From an uncultured Oceanospirillaceae bacterium (GTDB taxonomy: Bacteria > Pseudomonadota > Gammaproteobacteria > Pseudomonadales > Balneatricaceae), in contig CAJXNY010000027.1 in NCBI GenBank assembly GCA_913057435.1, positions 1-64,000 on the forward strand: a stretch of DNA of 64,000 bases, in the 5' to 3' direction. Under the pieces are notes generated by a model. The model did not search any database. It had not been told where the DNA came from and saw only the letters and a program-made list of their open reading frames with translations. Below, piece by piece: positions 43,424 to 53,234 of this stretch. Made by a program: the position numbers and the translations under genes. The first letter of the stretch is position 1; every line of letters starts with the position of its first letter.

Positions 43424-45598
43424 ATGAAGCTGTTTATTAGCTGCCCGAAAGGTATTGAACCACTGCTGGCTGACGAGTTGCTGGCGATGGGTTTTGATGA
43501 ATCGGCTGTGCGGCCGACAGGTGCGGGTGTGCACCTCGAGGGAGAGCTGGCAGATGCGTACCGGGTGTGTCTCTGGTCGCGGCTGGCCAACCGGGTATTG
43601 TTATTGCTGGTGCATACCGATGTAACCGATGCCGACTCGATATACGCGGCGGTCCAGAAAGTTGACTGGCTGGAGCATATGCGTTCAACGGCCAGTCTGG
43701 CGATTGATTTTAACGGTAGTTCCGAGCATATCAATAACACCCTGTTCGGCGCGCAAAAGGTGAAAGATGCGATCGTCGATCAGATCCGCATCGCCACCGG
43801 TGATCGGCCGACGGTACAGCGTGACCGGCCTGATATTAAGGTTAATGTTTACCTGCACAGGGATAAGCTGCAGGTGGCGCTGGATCTGTCGGGTGACAGC
43901 CTGCACCGTCGTGCTTACCGCTTAAAGGCGGGCGGCGCGCCGATGAAAGAAAACCTGGCGGCGGCCATTGTGTACCGTTCTGACTGGCCGGATACCGACA
44001 ATCCGATTGTACTGGACCCGATGTGCGGCTCCGGTACCTTGCTGATTGAAGCAGCCATGCTGTTCTGTGATATTGCGCCGGGCATTAACCGTAGCTACTT
44101 CGGTTTCCAGGGCTGGGTGCAGCACCGTCGAGAGGTCTGGAACGCGTTGATGGACGAGGCGCGTGAACGCCGGACTCAGGGCTGCGCGACAATGCCAGCA
44201 ACGCTGATCGGGCGCGATACGGATGTGCGGGTACTGTCTATTGCCGAAGATAATGCCGAGCGGGCGGGTGTGTCTGAGTTTATCCGTTTTGAAGAGGGTG
44301 CGGCTGAAAAGCTGACCCGCGACTCGCTGCCGGAAGGCAAAGGTCTGCTGGTGACCAACCCGCCGTACGGTGAGCGTATGGGTGACAGCGCGCAGCTGAT
44401 GTTCTTCTATCGCCAGCTCGGTACGGTGTTTAAAGAGCAGCTGGCGGGCTGGAAAATTTCGATCTTCAGCGGTAACCCGGACCTGATCGACGTTGTCGGC
44501 TTGCGTCCAGATAAGCACTACAAAATGTACAACGGTGCACTGGAAGGACGGCTGGCGCTGTTCAGTATCCATGAGCGTCGCTTGCCACCGGCCCGGGTTC
44601 GTCTCGAAGGAGAAGAGCCTGAGGAAGCCGCGCCGCGTTACGAGGTGTCCGCTGAAGTACGCGATATGTTTGCTAACCGCTTGCGTAAGAATTTGCGGTT
44701 GCTGAAAAAATGGCTGAAAAAAGAAAATATTACGGCTTACCGTTTATACGACTCCGATATTCCTGAGTTTGCCGTGGCGGTCGATGTGTACGGTGATGAG
44801 GTGCATGTGCAGGAGTATGCACCGCCGAAGAATATTGATCCGGTCAAAGCCTTTGAGCGCTTGCAGGCGGTGATGCAGGCGGTACCGGAAGTGCTGGGTA
44901 TCAGTGAAGATAAGGTGGTGCTCAAGCAGCGTCGCCGTCAGTCGGGTAAAAACCAGTATGAGAAGCAGGGTGAGAGCCAGAACTTCAAAACAGTAACCGA
45001 GTATGGCTGTGAGTTCCGGGTGAACCTGCGTGACTATCTGGATACCGGCCTGTTCCTGGATCACCGTCCGATACGTAAGCAGATTCAGCAGATGTCTGCG
45101 GGTAAGGACGTATTGAACCTGTTTTGTTACACCGCGTCGGCGTCGGTTCATGCGGCGAAGGGTGGGGCGGCCAGCACCACCAGTGTGGACATGTCATCCA
45201 CCTACCTGCAGTGGGGGCAGCATAATATGTCGCTCAATGGCTTTGCTGAGGCGCGCCATCACTTTATCCAGGAAGATTGCTTCAAGTGGCTGAAAACGCA
45301 GAAAGGTGCGCGCTTTGATCTGATCTTCCTCGACCCGCCAACGTTCTCTAACTCCAAGCGGATGGACGGGGTGCTGGATATTCAGCGTGATCATACCGGT
45401 CTGGTACGGCTGGCGATGTTGCAGTTGCGTCCCGGTGGTGTGCTGATCTTTTCAAACAACTACCGTCGGTTTGAGATTGACCGTGAGGCACTGGCTGAAT
45501 TCGATATTGTCGATATTACGCCGAAGACGCTGGACCTGGACTTTAAACGTAACAGCCGGATCCATGTCTGCTTCGAGATCCGTCACGGCGCAGAATAA
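43424..45598 (+). CDS. rlmL: Bifunctional 23S rRNA methyltransferase RlmKL
   Basis: Methylates G2445 (RlmL part, N-terminal) and G2069 (RlmK part, C-terminal) of 23S rRNA. The 724-aa protein has the THUMP domain (about 45-155), then a first methyltransferase with DPMCGSGTLLIEAAM and catalytic NPPYGERM near 310, and a second methyltransferase with NLFCYTASASVHAAKGGA and LDPPTFSNSKRM near 640. ATG 43424 (MKLFISCPKGIEPL) has GGGGG six bases upstream; the frame extends 20 codons further without need. It is followed by a strong terminator. Confidence 0.95.
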   Translation: MKLFISCPKGIEPLLADELLAMGFDESAVRPTGAGVHLEGELADAYRVCLWSRLANRVLLLLVHTDVTDADSIYAAVQKVDWLEHMRSTASLAIDFNGSSEHINNTLFGAQKVKDAIVDQIRIATGDRPTVQRDRPDIKVNVYLHRDKLQVALDLSGDSLHRRAYRLKAGGAPMKENLAAAIVYRSDWPDTDNPIVLDPMCGSGTLLIEAAMLFCDIAPGINRSYFGFQGWVQHRREVWNALMDEARERRTQGCATMPATLIGRDTDVRVLSIAEDNAERAGVSEFIRFEEGAAEKLTRDSLPEGKGLLVTNPPYGERMGDSAQLMFFYRQLGTVFKEQLAGWKISIFSGNPDLIDVVGLRPDKHYKMYNGALEGRLALFSIHERRLPPARVRLEGEEPEEAAPRYEVSAEVRDMFANRLRKNLRLLKKWLKKENITAYRLYDSDIPEFAVAVDVYGDEVHVQEYAPPKNIDPVKAFERLQAVMQAVPEVLGISEDKVVLKQRRRQSGKNQYEKQGESQNFKTVTEYGCEFRVNLRDYLDTGLFLDHRPIRKQIQQMSAGKDVLNLFCYTASASVHAAKGGAASTTSVDMSSTYLQWGQHNMSLNGFAEARHHFIQEDCFKWLKTQKGARFDLIFLDPPTFSNSKRMDGVLDIQRDHTGLVRLAMLQLRPGGVLIFSNNYRRFEIDREALAEFDIVDITPKTLDLDFKRNSRIHVCFEIRHGAE

Positions 45599-45618
45599 TC
45601 GTAATTGACTGACCCACA

Positions 45619-45645
45619 GGCCCGCCATTCGAGCGGGCCTTTTTT
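45619..45645 (+). terminator. Terminator of rlmL
   Basis: The 7-bp stem GGCCCGC/GCGGGCC with loop CATTCGA is followed directly by six T, 20 bases after the stop. Confidence 0.93.
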
Positions 45646-45663
45646 GTACCCTGTCCCTATGCC

Positions 45664-45679
45664 TGGCATGATCTCTGCA
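45664..45679 (+). promoter_or_regulatory. Candidate sigma-54 promoter of amtB
   Basis: TGGCATGATCTCTGCA matches the -24/-12 consensus TGGCACG-N4-TTGCA at all but two positions, with GG and GC exactly 12 bases apart. It lies 160 bp before the ammonium transporter start and just past the rlmL terminator, the expected class of promoter for a nitrogen-regulated transporter. Confidence 0.6.
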
Positions 45680-45781
45680 TCATCGCTCCCTGTTGATTTG
45701 TATCTGTGCACTGTTGCAGTACAGGCGCACCCTTTAATGGGCGTTCTGGGGGCAGAATCCATAACAATACGCCATCAAGGC

Positions 45782-45798
45782 CGCCCCAAAATAGTGCA
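45782..45798 (+). promoter_or_regulatory. Candidate NtrC-binding site upstream of amtB
   Basis: CGCCCCAAAATAGTGCA matches 14 of 17 positions of the NtrC palindrome TGCACCAAAATGGTGCA. It lies 42 bp before the start codon and downstream of the candidate sigma-54 promoter, an unusual but workable position for an enhancer. Confidence 0.5.
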
Positions 45799-45839
45799 CA
45801 TAACCATATTAGTGATACCTGATAGTGCAGGAGTGATAC

Positions 45840-47048
45840 GTGGAAAATGTAAACAGTGCCGTGGAGACCCTGATCCAGGGCTCGAATACGCTTTTTATTC
45901 TGATGGGGGCGGTCATGGTGTTTGCCATGCATGCTGGCTTTGCCTTTTTGGAAGTCGGTACGGTTCGCCGCAAAAACCAGGTCAATGCACTGGTCAAGAT
46001 CATCACTGACTTCGGTGTGTCTGCAATCGTGTATTTTTTTGTGGGCTACTGGATTGCTTACGATGTGACCTTTATGCGCGATGCGGCAACGCTGGCGCAG
46101 GGCAATGGTTATGAGCTGGTGAAGTTCTTCTTCCTGATGACCTTTGCGGCGGCGATTCCGGCGATTGTGTCTGGTGGTATTGCTGAGCGTGCGCGGTTCT
46201 GGCCGATTCTGGCAGCTTCTGCGCTGACGGTTGGTGTGGCGTATCCGATTATGGAAGGGATCGTCTGGAACGGTAATTATGGTTTTCAGAGCTGGCTGGA
46301 AAGTACCTTTGGTGCGGCGTTCCATGACTTTGCTGGCTCTGTGGTGGTACATGGCTTTGGTGGCTGGATTGCGCTGGTGGCGGTCGCATTACTCGGTGTT
46401 CGTAATGGGCGTTATCGTAATGGCAGGCTGATCGCGTTTCCGCCTTCAAATATCCCCTTCCTGGCACTGGGTGCCTGGATTCTGTGTATTGGCTGGTTTG
46501 GTTTTAATGTGATGTCGGCGCAGACGCTGGATGGTATTTCCGGGCTGGTAGCGGTGAATACGTTGATGGCGATGGCCGGTGGTATTGTGGCGGCACTGGT
46601 GCTGGGCCGTAATGACCCGGGCTTTATCCACAACGGCCCACTGGCAGGTCTGGTGGCCGTCTGTGCGGGGTCTGATGTTATGCATCCTGCCGGTGCGCTG
46701 GTGGTGGGTGCGGTTGCCGGAGCGATCTTTGTCTACGCCTTTACGCTGATCCAGAACCGCTGGAAACTGGATGATGTGCTGGGTGTCTGGCCGCTGCACG
46801 GTATCTGTGGTGCCTGGGGTGGTATCGCTGCCGGTATCTTCGGTTCTGAGGCGCTGGGCGGTCTGGGCGGTGTCAGCTTTATGAGCCAGCTGGTCGGTAC
46901 TCTGGTGGGGATCTCCATTGCGCTGATCTCTGGCCTGATTATCTACGGCGCGCTGAAGCAGTTCGTTGGTCTGCGGCTGGATGATGAGCAGGAATACAAT
47001 GGTGCTGATCTGAGCATCCACAAGATCGAATCGACCAGCGACAACTGA
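45840..47048 (+). CDS. amtB: Ammonium transporter (Amt family)
   Basis: An inner-membrane ammonium channel of 402 aa with eleven predicted helices. Family segments seen are GFAFLEVGTVRRKN near 30-45, the AAIPAIVSGGIAERARF region, FHDFAGSVVVHGFGGW (pore His), and LDDVLGVWPLHGICGAWGG with the second pore His. No cleavable signal peptide is present. The start is GTG 45840 with AGGAG 8 bases upstream. No glnK lies next to it, unlike the common glnK-amtB pair. A sigma-54/NtrC-type control region precedes it. Confidence 0.94.
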   Translation: MENVNSAVETLIQGSNTLFILMGAVMVFAMHAGFAFLEVGTVRRKNQVNALVKIITDFGVSAIVYFFVGYWIAYDVTFMRDAATLAQGNGYELVKFFFLMTFAAAIPAIVSGGIAERARFWPILAASALTVGVAYPIMEGIVWNGNYGFQSWLESTFGAAFHDFAGSVVVHGFGGWIALVAVALLGVRNGRYRNGRLIAFPPSNIPFLALGAWILCIGWFGFNVMSAQTLDGISGLVAVNTLMAMAGGIVAALVLGRNDPGFIHNGPLAGLVAVCAGSDVMHPAGALVVGAVAGAIFVYAFTLIQNRWKLDDVLGVWPLHGICGAWGGIAAGIFGSEALGGLGGVSFMSQLVGTLVGISIALISGLIIYGALKQFVGLRLDDEQEYNGADLSIHKIESTSDN

Positions 47049-47074
47049 GTAAAATTGACGGTCTTATATAGCCC

Positions 47075-47100
47075 GGTGCCCCGGGATTCACCGGGGCACC
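47075..47100. terminator. Bidirectional hairpin after amtB
   Basis: The perfect 10-bp stem GGTGCCCCGG/CCGGGGCACC with a 6-nt loop lies between the convergent amtB and the unknown minus-strand gene. There is no T-tract. Confidence 0.65.
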
Positions 47101-47116
47101 GCAGCGGGTCAGCTGA

Positions 47117-48724
47117 TCATTCGGCTGGTTGCTCAGAAGCAGATGGCTGTCTTGTCGAGCCGGCCAGCTCGAACAGTTGCAGCGTTTCACTGTTAAGTAG
47201 CTGATCGCGCTGAAATTCTGCCGATTTCTCGCCTAGCGCATCTGCCTGTGCCAGCAGGTCCACAACGTAATCGAAGCCTTCTTTTCCTACTTCTGTATCT
47301 TTAACGGCGAACTGCTCCTTTATTTCTCGAACAAGGCTTTCCTCTCCTTTTCGAGACTCAGCGGCTGTTGCTGGTTGGCCATTATCGAGCTCAAGGTAGC
47401 GCAGTACTTCCTCTTTTCGATCCAGAGTTTGAAGTACGTAGTTCCCTCCCTTAAGGTCAGGTTGGTCCATGCCTGGTAAGGCTTCGAATGTCTGGACTGT
47501 TTGTTCGTAGTTAAACTTCTGAGTGAAATCAATATTGCCGGATGCCGCTTTGTTCAGCTCGGTGCTCTGAGACATATCCAGCGTCATAAATGCCTGGTCG
47601 GTAACCCTGTAAGGGTTAACGGTAACCGATGATCTGAAGCTGGCCTCGAAGTCTGGCAGATTACTGGCAAAGTTATTGATCGTTTCTCGCGACGTATCAT
47701 TAAGATAGGGCGCTACCGAACCATTCTCACCAATACGCTCTGCTGTGTCCTCATCGGACTGAACTCCGAATGCGGCATCCAGGCCCTCTTTCATAAAACG
47801 AATGTTGTCCGAATCAGTACCGTACGCCTGGCCTGACTCTTCGATCAGTTTGACATACTGCTGATACTGAGGGTTCTCCAGTAGTGCGTCACCTATCATT
47901 GTGCCAGCTGTGTTGCGAGTGACATCGAAGCTGTATCCATTAAACTCTCCCTTTAACTGCATGTTGCCTTCGAGGGCGGAGCGGTTGAATTCCAGCTGCA
48001 GTGTTTCATTGTTTAGATCTTTCAGTTCCAGAGTGAACCCCGTCAGTGCTTTATTTTCGAGACTGGGAAGCTCATTCAGTGCGGCCTCGCCATCTTTGAA
48101 GAAGCGGTTCGCTACTTTGCCAAGTCCATTGGCAGCTTCGGAGACGGCGGCAAGCTCCTGTTCAGACAGATCGCCTTTTACTTCCATAGTAAAAGACAGG
48201 GCTTTGTCGCCACCTTCTGCGTTTACGGCTTTAAGCTCTATGGTTACAAGGTCACCATCGGCTGTACGAAGCTGGACCTCCATGGTCTCGCCCGGCCCAC
48301 GGAGTTTATCTTTGAAGTCGGGCTGAACATTCGCGGCGGCGGCTTCTTCTGATATGGATGCTCTGCGCACTTCACCTTCAAACAAGGATGTTTCGCCGGC
48401 CATGCCAGCCAGCCGGGACATGAACCCGGTCGGATCCAGATCACCTGTTGCGCTATAGCGTCCGATTGCGTTCGACAGATGGCTGGATGTCTCTCGAGTG
48501 GTGTGACCATCGGCAGGTGAAATAACATTGGAGAAGGTTCTGGAAACAAGGCGGGGTCGGGCATAAGTGTCGCTCTCATCAGCCGTTGGCGAGGGCGAAA
48601 CGGAGGTTGCTGGTATTATCGAGCTGATTCGAGAAGCAGGCTCTGGTGAGGCCTGAGCTTCACGGATATTACTGACAGCGGACTGTGGTTGTAGCAGTGG
48701 TGGTGGAATAGATGTGAGTTTCAT
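47117..48724 (-). CDS. Large acidic protein of unknown function
   Basis: A 535-aa protein I do not recognise. It has no signal peptide or membrane helix. Residues 1-100 are Ser/Pro/Thr-rich and probably disordered, a globular part from about 130 to 260 alternates short beta strands (MEVQLRTADGDLVTIELKAVNAEGG, LSFTMEVKGDLSEQELAAVSEAANGLG, FTLELKDLNNETLQLEFNRSALEGNM), and residues 270-520 are helical and acidic. The first half recalls the disordered-plus-compact organisation of hook-length-control or secreted adaptor proteins, but this is not an assignment. The start ATG 48724 has AGGGAACGC upstream. It is monocistronic, convergent with amtB and followed upstream by the gltA terminator. Confidence 0.75.
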   Translation of the reverse strand: MKLTSIPPPLLQPQSAVSNIREAQASPEPASRISSIIPATSVSPSPTADESDTYARPRLVSRTFSNVISPADGHTTRETSSHLSNAIGRYSATGDLDPTGFMSRLAGMAGETSLFEGEVRRASISEEAAAANVQPDFKDKLRGPGETMEVQLRTADGDLVTIELKAVNAEGGDKALSFTMEVKGDLSEQELAAVSEAANGLGKVANRFFKDGEAALNELPSLENKALTGFTLELKDLNNETLQLEFNRSALEGNMQLKGEFNGYSFDVTRNTAGTMIGDALLENPQYQQYVKLIEESGQAYGTDSDNIRFMKEGLDAAFGVQSDEDTAERIGENGSVAPYLNDTSRETINNFASNLPDFEASFRSSVTVNPYRVTDQAFMTLDMSQSTELNKAASGNIDFTQKFNYEQTVQTFEALPGMDQPDLKGGNYVLQTLDRKEEVLRYLELDNGQPATAAESRKGEESLVREIKEQFAVKDTEVGKEGFDYVVDLLAQADALGEKSAEFQRDQLLNSETLQLFELAGSTRQPSASEQPAE

Positions 48725-48974
48725 CAGCGTTCCCTGCGGATACTTATCTTTGAACGTGATATCGGCCAGTAACAGCAGAAGTGAAGTTGACTAAAGAAGT
48801 ACCGCTGGCAGAAAAGCACTGAGCAGGTCGTTCAACCCCGTTATTTTCCCTGTGCCCCGGCTTGAATGGATGCAGGATCTGTCTGGCCGCTCCAATTGCT
48901 AAGCAAAAGGTTAACAATGGGTTGTTGAAATTTGAGTCCGGTAGTCGGCTATCGTATGATTTCAAATCTGCAAT

Positions 48975-49000
48975 AAAAAACCCGCCGAGGCGGGTTTTTT
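48975..49000. terminator. Terminator of gltA
   Basis: AAAAAA-CCCGCCGAGGCGGG-TTTTTT is a symmetrical terminator that works on both strands, 19 bases beyond the gltA stop on the minus strand. Confidence 0.92.
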
Positions 49001-49018
49001 AATGCGTTGTCAGCGCGC

Positions 49019-50296
49019 TTACTTGCTGTAATCGCGGCGGCTTGGGCCGGTGTACAGCTGACGTGGGCGACCGATCTTGTTCGGGCTGGAGTGGAATTCG
49101 CTCCAGTGAGAGATCCAGCCGATAGTACGAGACAGGGCGAAGATCACAGTGAACATGCTGGTCGGAATGCCGATTGCTTTCAGGATGATGCCGGAGTAGA
49201 AATCGACGTTCGGGTACAGTTTGCGGGCAACGAAGTATTCGTCTTCCAGTGCAATCTGTTCCAGGCGCTTGGCGATTTTCAGCAGCGGCTCATCTTCAAC
49301 ACCCAGTTCAGTCAGTACCTGATCGCAGGTCGCTTTCATTACCTTGGCGCGAGGGTCGAAGTTGCGGTATACGCGGTGACCGAAGCCCATCAGGCGGAAC
49401 GGGTCGTTAGGGTCTTTGGCCTTGGCAACAAATTCTTCGATGTTGGACTCGTCACCGATCTCTTCCAGCATGGTCAGAACGGCTTCGTTAGCACCACCGT
49501 GTGCCGGGCCCCACAGTGCGGCAACGCCAGAAGCGATACAGGCGAACGGGTTGGCACCAGAAGAGCCTGCCAGACGTACTGTAGACGTAGAGGCATTCTG
49601 CTCGTGGTCGGCGTGCAGCAGGAAGATTTTGTCCATAGCCTTAGCCAGGATCGGATTTGGCACGTACTCTTCACACGGGTTACCGAACATCATGTGCAGG
49701 AAGTTCTCTGCATAGTTCAGGTCGTTGCGCGGGTACTGGAACGGCATGCCGATAGAGTACTTGTAGCACATGGCAGCCAGAGTCGGCATTTTAGCGATCA
49801 GGCGGTATGCGCAGACTTCACGGTGATGCGCGTCATTGATATCCAGCGAGTCATGGTAGAACGCAGACAGGGCACCAACACAGGCAACCATGATAGACAT
49901 CGGGTGAGCGTCACGGCGGAAACCGTTGAAGAAGTGGCTCATCTGCTCGTGAACCATGGTGTGGTTCTTGATGGTACTGACGAATTTATCTTTCTCTTCG
50001 TCAGTTGGTAGTTCGCCGTTAAGCAGCAGGTAACAAACTTCCAGATAATCTGACTTTTCTGCCAGCTGTTCGATCGGGTAGCCGCCGTGCAGCAGCACGC
50101 CTTTTGCACCGTCGATGTATGTGATTTTGGATTCACATGCAGCAGTAGAGACGAAGCCTGGGTCGTACGTGAACAATCCGTTGCCAGTCAGCGGGCGGAC
50201 GTCGATTACGTCTGGACCTTCAGAACCGGAATACACCGGCAGTTCAATAGCTTCGTCCAGACCGTCGACTGTCAAGCGTGCTTTTTTGTCAGCCAT
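49019..50296 (-). CDS. gltA: Type II citrate synthase
   Basis: Condenses oxaloacetate and acetyl-CoA to citrate, the entry to the TCA cycle. The 425-aa protein has the hexameric type II features: N-terminal [12 protein letters not shown] domain, active-site His in [33 protein letters not shown] and [15 protein letters not shown], and catalytic Asp in [22 protein letters not shown] 50296 has GGAG at 7 bases; the frame extends further to 50422 without supporting features. It is divergent from the sdh-suc genes, sharing a 427-bp control region. Confidence 0.97.
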   Translation of the reverse strand: MADKKARLTVDGLDEAIELPVYSGSEGPDVIDVRPLTGNGLFTYDPGFVSTAACESKITYIDGAKGVLLHGGYPIEQLAEKSDYLEVCYLLLNGELPTDEEKDKFVSTIKNHTMVHEQMSHFFNGFRRDAHPMSIMVACVGALSAFYHDSLDINDAHHREVCAYRLIAKMPTLAAMCYKYSIGMPFQYPRNDLNYAENFLHMMFGNPCEEYVPNPILAKAMDKIFLLHADHEQNASTSTVRLAGSSGANPFACIASGVAALWGPAHGGANEAVLTMLEEIGDESNIEEFVAKAKDPNDPFRLMGFGHRVYRNFDPRAKVMKATCDQVLTELGVEDEPLLKIAKRLEQIALEDEYFVARKLYPNVDFYSGIILKAIGIPTSMFTVIFALSRTIGWISHWSEFHSSPNKIGRPRQLYTGPSRRDYSK

Positions 50297-50327
50297 CAAG
50301 AGGCTCCTATCAATTGTTGTGTTTTTG

Positions 50328-50381
50328 TTCGGGCCTTTATCTTTATCTTCCATCGCGGCTGAACCGCTGGTTTGGCCCGAA
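50328..50381 (-). other. Structured gltA leader
   Basis: The 8-bp arms TTCGGGCC (50328-50335) and GGCCCGAA (50374-50381) enclose a smaller hairpin GCGG/CCGC (50355-50367). The whole lies between the predicted gltA start of transcription (about 50388) and the ATG at 50296. Confidence 0.5.
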
Positions 50382-50394
50382 AATAGGCCCCACC

Positions 50395-50422
50395 AATATA
50401 GAGTTTGAAATGCGTTTGTCAA
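50395..50422 (-). promoter_or_regulatory. Promoter of gltA (sigma-70)
   Basis: On the minus strand the perfect -35 TTGACA (50422-50417) is separated by 16 bp from TATATT (50400-50395). It is the best promoter match noticed in the window. Confidence 0.75.
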
Positions 50423-50567
50423 TCAGCTCAAGGTGGGCGTTACTGCAATGCAGCATGGCGAGAAAGTTTTTATCAGGAATGTTGAATGGCCTGAATAATC
50501 ATTTAGTTGAACGCCCCCCGTCGGGCTGGAGGGCGCTATACCAAAGGCTTAGAGTCCGGCACCTGCG

Positions 50568-50596
50568 TTGTATTCGAATAGTGAAATGCTTATACT
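50568..50596 (+). promoter_or_regulatory. Promoter of sdhCDAB (sigma-70)
   Basis: TTGTAT (50568-50573) and TATACT (50591-50596) have the optimal 17-bp spacing, 128 bp before the sdhC start. Confidence 0.65.
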
Positions 50597-50723
50597 CTCG
50601 GCGCGAAGTTTCTCCCTACTAAATTATTCTAATGTGGAGAGGCCTCGGCGAGGTACTTAATCTTCTAGCACTTCCAGATAACCTTGCTCTGCAACAGGGC
50701 AAATACGAGTGTGAACAAGAGCC

Positions 50724-51101
50724 GTGAACAAAAAAAGACCTGTAAACCTAGATCTAAGAACTATCAAGCAGCCGCTTCCGGCCATCACGTCAATTCTGCA
50801 TCGGGTAACGGGTGTAGTGTTGTTTTTCGGTGCCATCTTCCTGCTATATGCGCTGGAAATGTCACTGGAGTCGCAGCAGGGTTTTGATGCTGCTGTCAGC
50901 ATGATGGAGAACAGCTTCTTTGCCAAGCTGATCGCCTGGGGACTGGTTTCTGCGTTGCTGTACCACCTGTTTGCCGGTGTCAAACACCTGGTGATGGATT
51001 TGGGTCACTGTGAGGAACTGGAGAGCGGGCGCCTTGCTGCCAAAGCGACTCTGGTTGCCGGTGGCGTAGCCTGTCTGATTTCAGGAGTGTGGATATGGTA
51101 A
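50724..51101 (+). CDS. sdhC: Succinate dehydrogenase cytochrome b556 subunit
   Basis: A membrane anchor of complex II (125 aa) with three transmembrane helices. RPVNLDLRTIKQPLPAITSILHRVTGV is the family start (SILHR near 22-27 lines the quinone pocket), and the heme b ligand His lies in LLYHLFAGVKHLVMDLGH near 80-90. The start is GTG 50724 with only a weak ribosome-binding site. The stop overlaps the sdhD start. Confidence 0.95.
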   Translation: MNKKRPVNLDLRTIKQPLPAITSILHRVTGVVLFFGAIFLLYALEMSLESQQGFDAAVSMMENSFFAKLIAWGLVSALLYHLFAGVKHLVMDLGHCEELESGRLAAKATLVAGGVACLISGVWIW

Positions 51102-51442
51102 CCAGTATCACGAGTTTTGGCCGTAGCGGCCTTTACGACTGGATGATTCAGCGTGTAACAGCAATCATATTGATGCTGTACACCATCTTCATGATTGGCT
51201 ACCTGCTGATGAATCCTGCGCAGGATTATGAACAGTGGAAAGCACTGTTCGATAACACTGCGATGCGTATTTTTTCACTGTTGGCGATCCTGTCCTTTGC
51301 GGCACACGTATGGATTGGTCTGTGGTCAGTATCAACTGACTATATCAAGGCTACCGGCGTGCGTTTCATGTTCCAGTCAGCAACCGGCCTCCTGACGTTT
51401 ATCTACGTCACCTGGGGCATTCAGATTTTGTGGGGTGTATAA
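51095..51442 (+). CDS. sdhD: Succinate dehydrogenase membrane anchor subunit
   Basis: The second complex II anchor (115 aa), with three helices. The conserved GLYDWMIQRVTAIILMLYTIFM start and the heme-ligand region FAAHVWIGLWSVSTDYIK near 70 are visible. ATG 51095 overlaps the end of sdhC by seven bases and has GGAG at seven bases. Confidence 0.95.
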   Translation: MVTSITSFGRSGLYDWMIQRVTAIILMLYTIFMIGYLLMNPAQDYEQWKALFDNTAMRIFSLLAILSFAAHVWIGLWSVSTDYIKATGVRFMFQSATGLLTFIYVTWGIQILWGV

Positions 51443-51445
51443 GAG

Positions 51446-53221
51446 ATGGCGAATCTGCGTACGCTTACGTTCGACGCGATTGTAGTAGGCGGTGGTGGTG
51501 CCGGTATGCGAGCTGCTTTGCAGCTGGCTCAGTCCGGGCTTAACACTGCGTGTGTAACCAAGGTCTTCCCGACTCGTTCACACACTGTATCCGCACAGGG
51601 TGGTATTACCTGTGCAATTGCAAGTGCTGATCCTAATGATGATTGGCGCTGGCACATGTATGACACCGTTAAAGGTTCCGATTACATCGGTGACCAGGAC
51701 GCGATCGAATACATGTGTTCTGTAGGCCCTCAGGCGGTATTTGAACTGGACCACATGGGTCTGCCGTTCTCCCGTACTGAAACAGGCCGTATCTACCAGC
51801 GTCCTTTCGGTGGTCAGTCCAAGAACTTCGGCGAAGGTGGTCAGGCTGCACGTACCTGTGCAGCGGCAGACCGTACCGGTCATGCACTGCTGCATGCTCT
51901 GTATCAGGGCAACATGAAAGCAGGCACGACCTTCCTGAATGAATGGTACGCGGTTGATCTGGTGACCAACGCTGACGGTGATATCGTCGGTTGTATCGCG
52001 ATCTGCATTGAAACAGGCGAAACCGTTTACATCAAAGCCAAAGCCACTGTGCTGGCAACCGGTGGTGCGGGTCGTATCTTCTCTTCTACGACCAATGCCC
52101 TGATCAATACCGGCGACGGTGTTGGTATGTCGTTGCGTGCAGGTGTTCCGGCGCAGGATATGGAGATGTGGCAGTTCCACCCAACCGGTATTGCCGGTGC
52201 CGGTGTACTGGTAACCGAAGGCTGTCGTGGTGAAGGTGGCTATCTGATCAACAAGGATGGCGAGCGCTTCATGGAGCGTTACGCGCCTAACGCGAAAGAC
52301 CTGGCGGGCCGTGACGTTGTTGCACGCTCCATGATCCTGGAGATCCTGGGTGGCCGTGGCTGTGGCCCGGATGGTGATCACGTATACCTGAAGATGGACC
52401 ATCTGGGTGAAGACGTGCTGCAGTCCCGTTTACCGGGTATCTGTGAACTGTCTAAGACCTTCGCTGCTGTCGATCCGGTGAAAGAGCCGATCCCGGTTGT
52501 GCCAACCTGTCACTACATGATGGGTGGCGTTGTTACCAATATCGGTGGTCAGGCGATGGCGCCTGCGCTGGAAGGCGACGAAGACAAGATCATTAATGGT
52601 CTGTACGCCTGTGGTGAAGTTGCCTGTGTTTCTGTACACGGCGCTAACCGCCTGGGTGGTAACTCGCTGCTGGATCTGGTGGTGTTTGGTCGTGCTGCAG
52701 GTATGGAAATCGAACGTCAGTTGCAGGATGGTTACGCAGTTAAAGATGCTACCGATGCTGATGTTGATCGTGCGATGGCGCGTCTGAGTGCATTGAACAG
52801 CTCTACCGGCGGTGAACGTACTGCAGATGTGCGTAAAGAACTGCAGGCAACCATGCAGCTGTACTTCGGTGTATTCCGTGACGGCGAAAGCATGCAGAAA
52901 GGTCTGGAATTGCTGAAAGGCATTCGCGCCAAAGTTGATAACCTGCATCTGGAAGACAAGAGCCAGGCATTCAACACTGCACGTATTGAAGCGCTGGAAC
53001 TGCAGAACCTGATGGAAGTTGCGGAAGCAACGGCTATTGCTGCAGAGATCCGTAAAGAGTCTCGTGGTGCTCATGCACGTAATGACTTCTCCGATCGTGA
53101 TGATGAGAACTGGCTGTGCCACTCTGTTTTCCATCCGGTTGAGAAAGCGATTACAAAACGTGCGGTGAACTTTGCACCGAAGACTATGGAACCGTTCCCG
53201 CCGAAAGTGCGAACCTACTAA
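51446..53221 (+). CDS. sdhA: Succinate dehydrogenase flavoprotein subunit
   Basis: The catalytic subunit of complex II (591 aa), oxidising succinate to fumarate. The dinucleotide motif [14 protein letters not shown] begins the FAD domain, His46 in [10 protein letters not shown] carries covalent FAD, and [40 protein letters not shown] and the catalytic Arg in [16 protein letters not shown] are intact. It begins three bases after sdhD. Confidence 0.98.
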   Translation: MANLRTLTFDAIVVGGGGAGMRAALQLAQSGLNTACVTKVFPTRSHTVSAQGGITCAIASADPNDDWRWHMYDTVKGSDYIGDQDAIEYMCSVGPQAVFELDHMGLPFSRTETGRIYQRPFGGQSKNFGEGGQAARTCAAADRTGHALLHALYQGNMKAGTTFLNEWYAVDLVTNADGDIVGCIAICIETGETVYIKAKATVLATGGAGRIFSSTTNALINTGDGVGMSLRAGVPAQDMEMWQFHPTGIAGAGVLVTEGCRGEGGYLINKDGERFMERYAPNAKDLAGRDVVARSMILEILGGRGCGPDGDHVYLKMDHLGEDVLQSRLPGICELSKTFAAVDPVKEPIPVVPTCHYMMGGVVTNIGGQAMAPALEGDEDKIINGLYACGEVACVSVHGANRLGGNSLLDLVVFGRAAGMEIERQLQDGYAVKDATDADVDRAMARLSALNSSTGGERTADVRKELQATMQLYFGVFRDGESMQKGLELLKGIRAKVDNLHLEDKSQAFNTARIEALELQNLMEVAEATAIAAEIRKESRGAHARNDFSDRDDENWLCHSVFHPVEKAITKRAVNFAPKTMEPFPPKVRTY

Positions 53222-53234
53222 GGGGCTGTGAAAA

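Larger units (their letters stand above)
50297..50723. other. Divergent gltA-sdhC control region
   Basis: This region holds the gltA promoter (50395-50422, minus) with a structured leader of about 90 nt and the sdhC promoter (50568-50596, plus). No gene is supported between them. Confidence 0.75.

Noticed and set aside
48744-48965. 73-codon minus-strand open frame next to the gltA terminator
   Set aside because: It lacks a ribosome-binding site and any family resemblance; it occupies the promoter region of the 535-residue protein gene.
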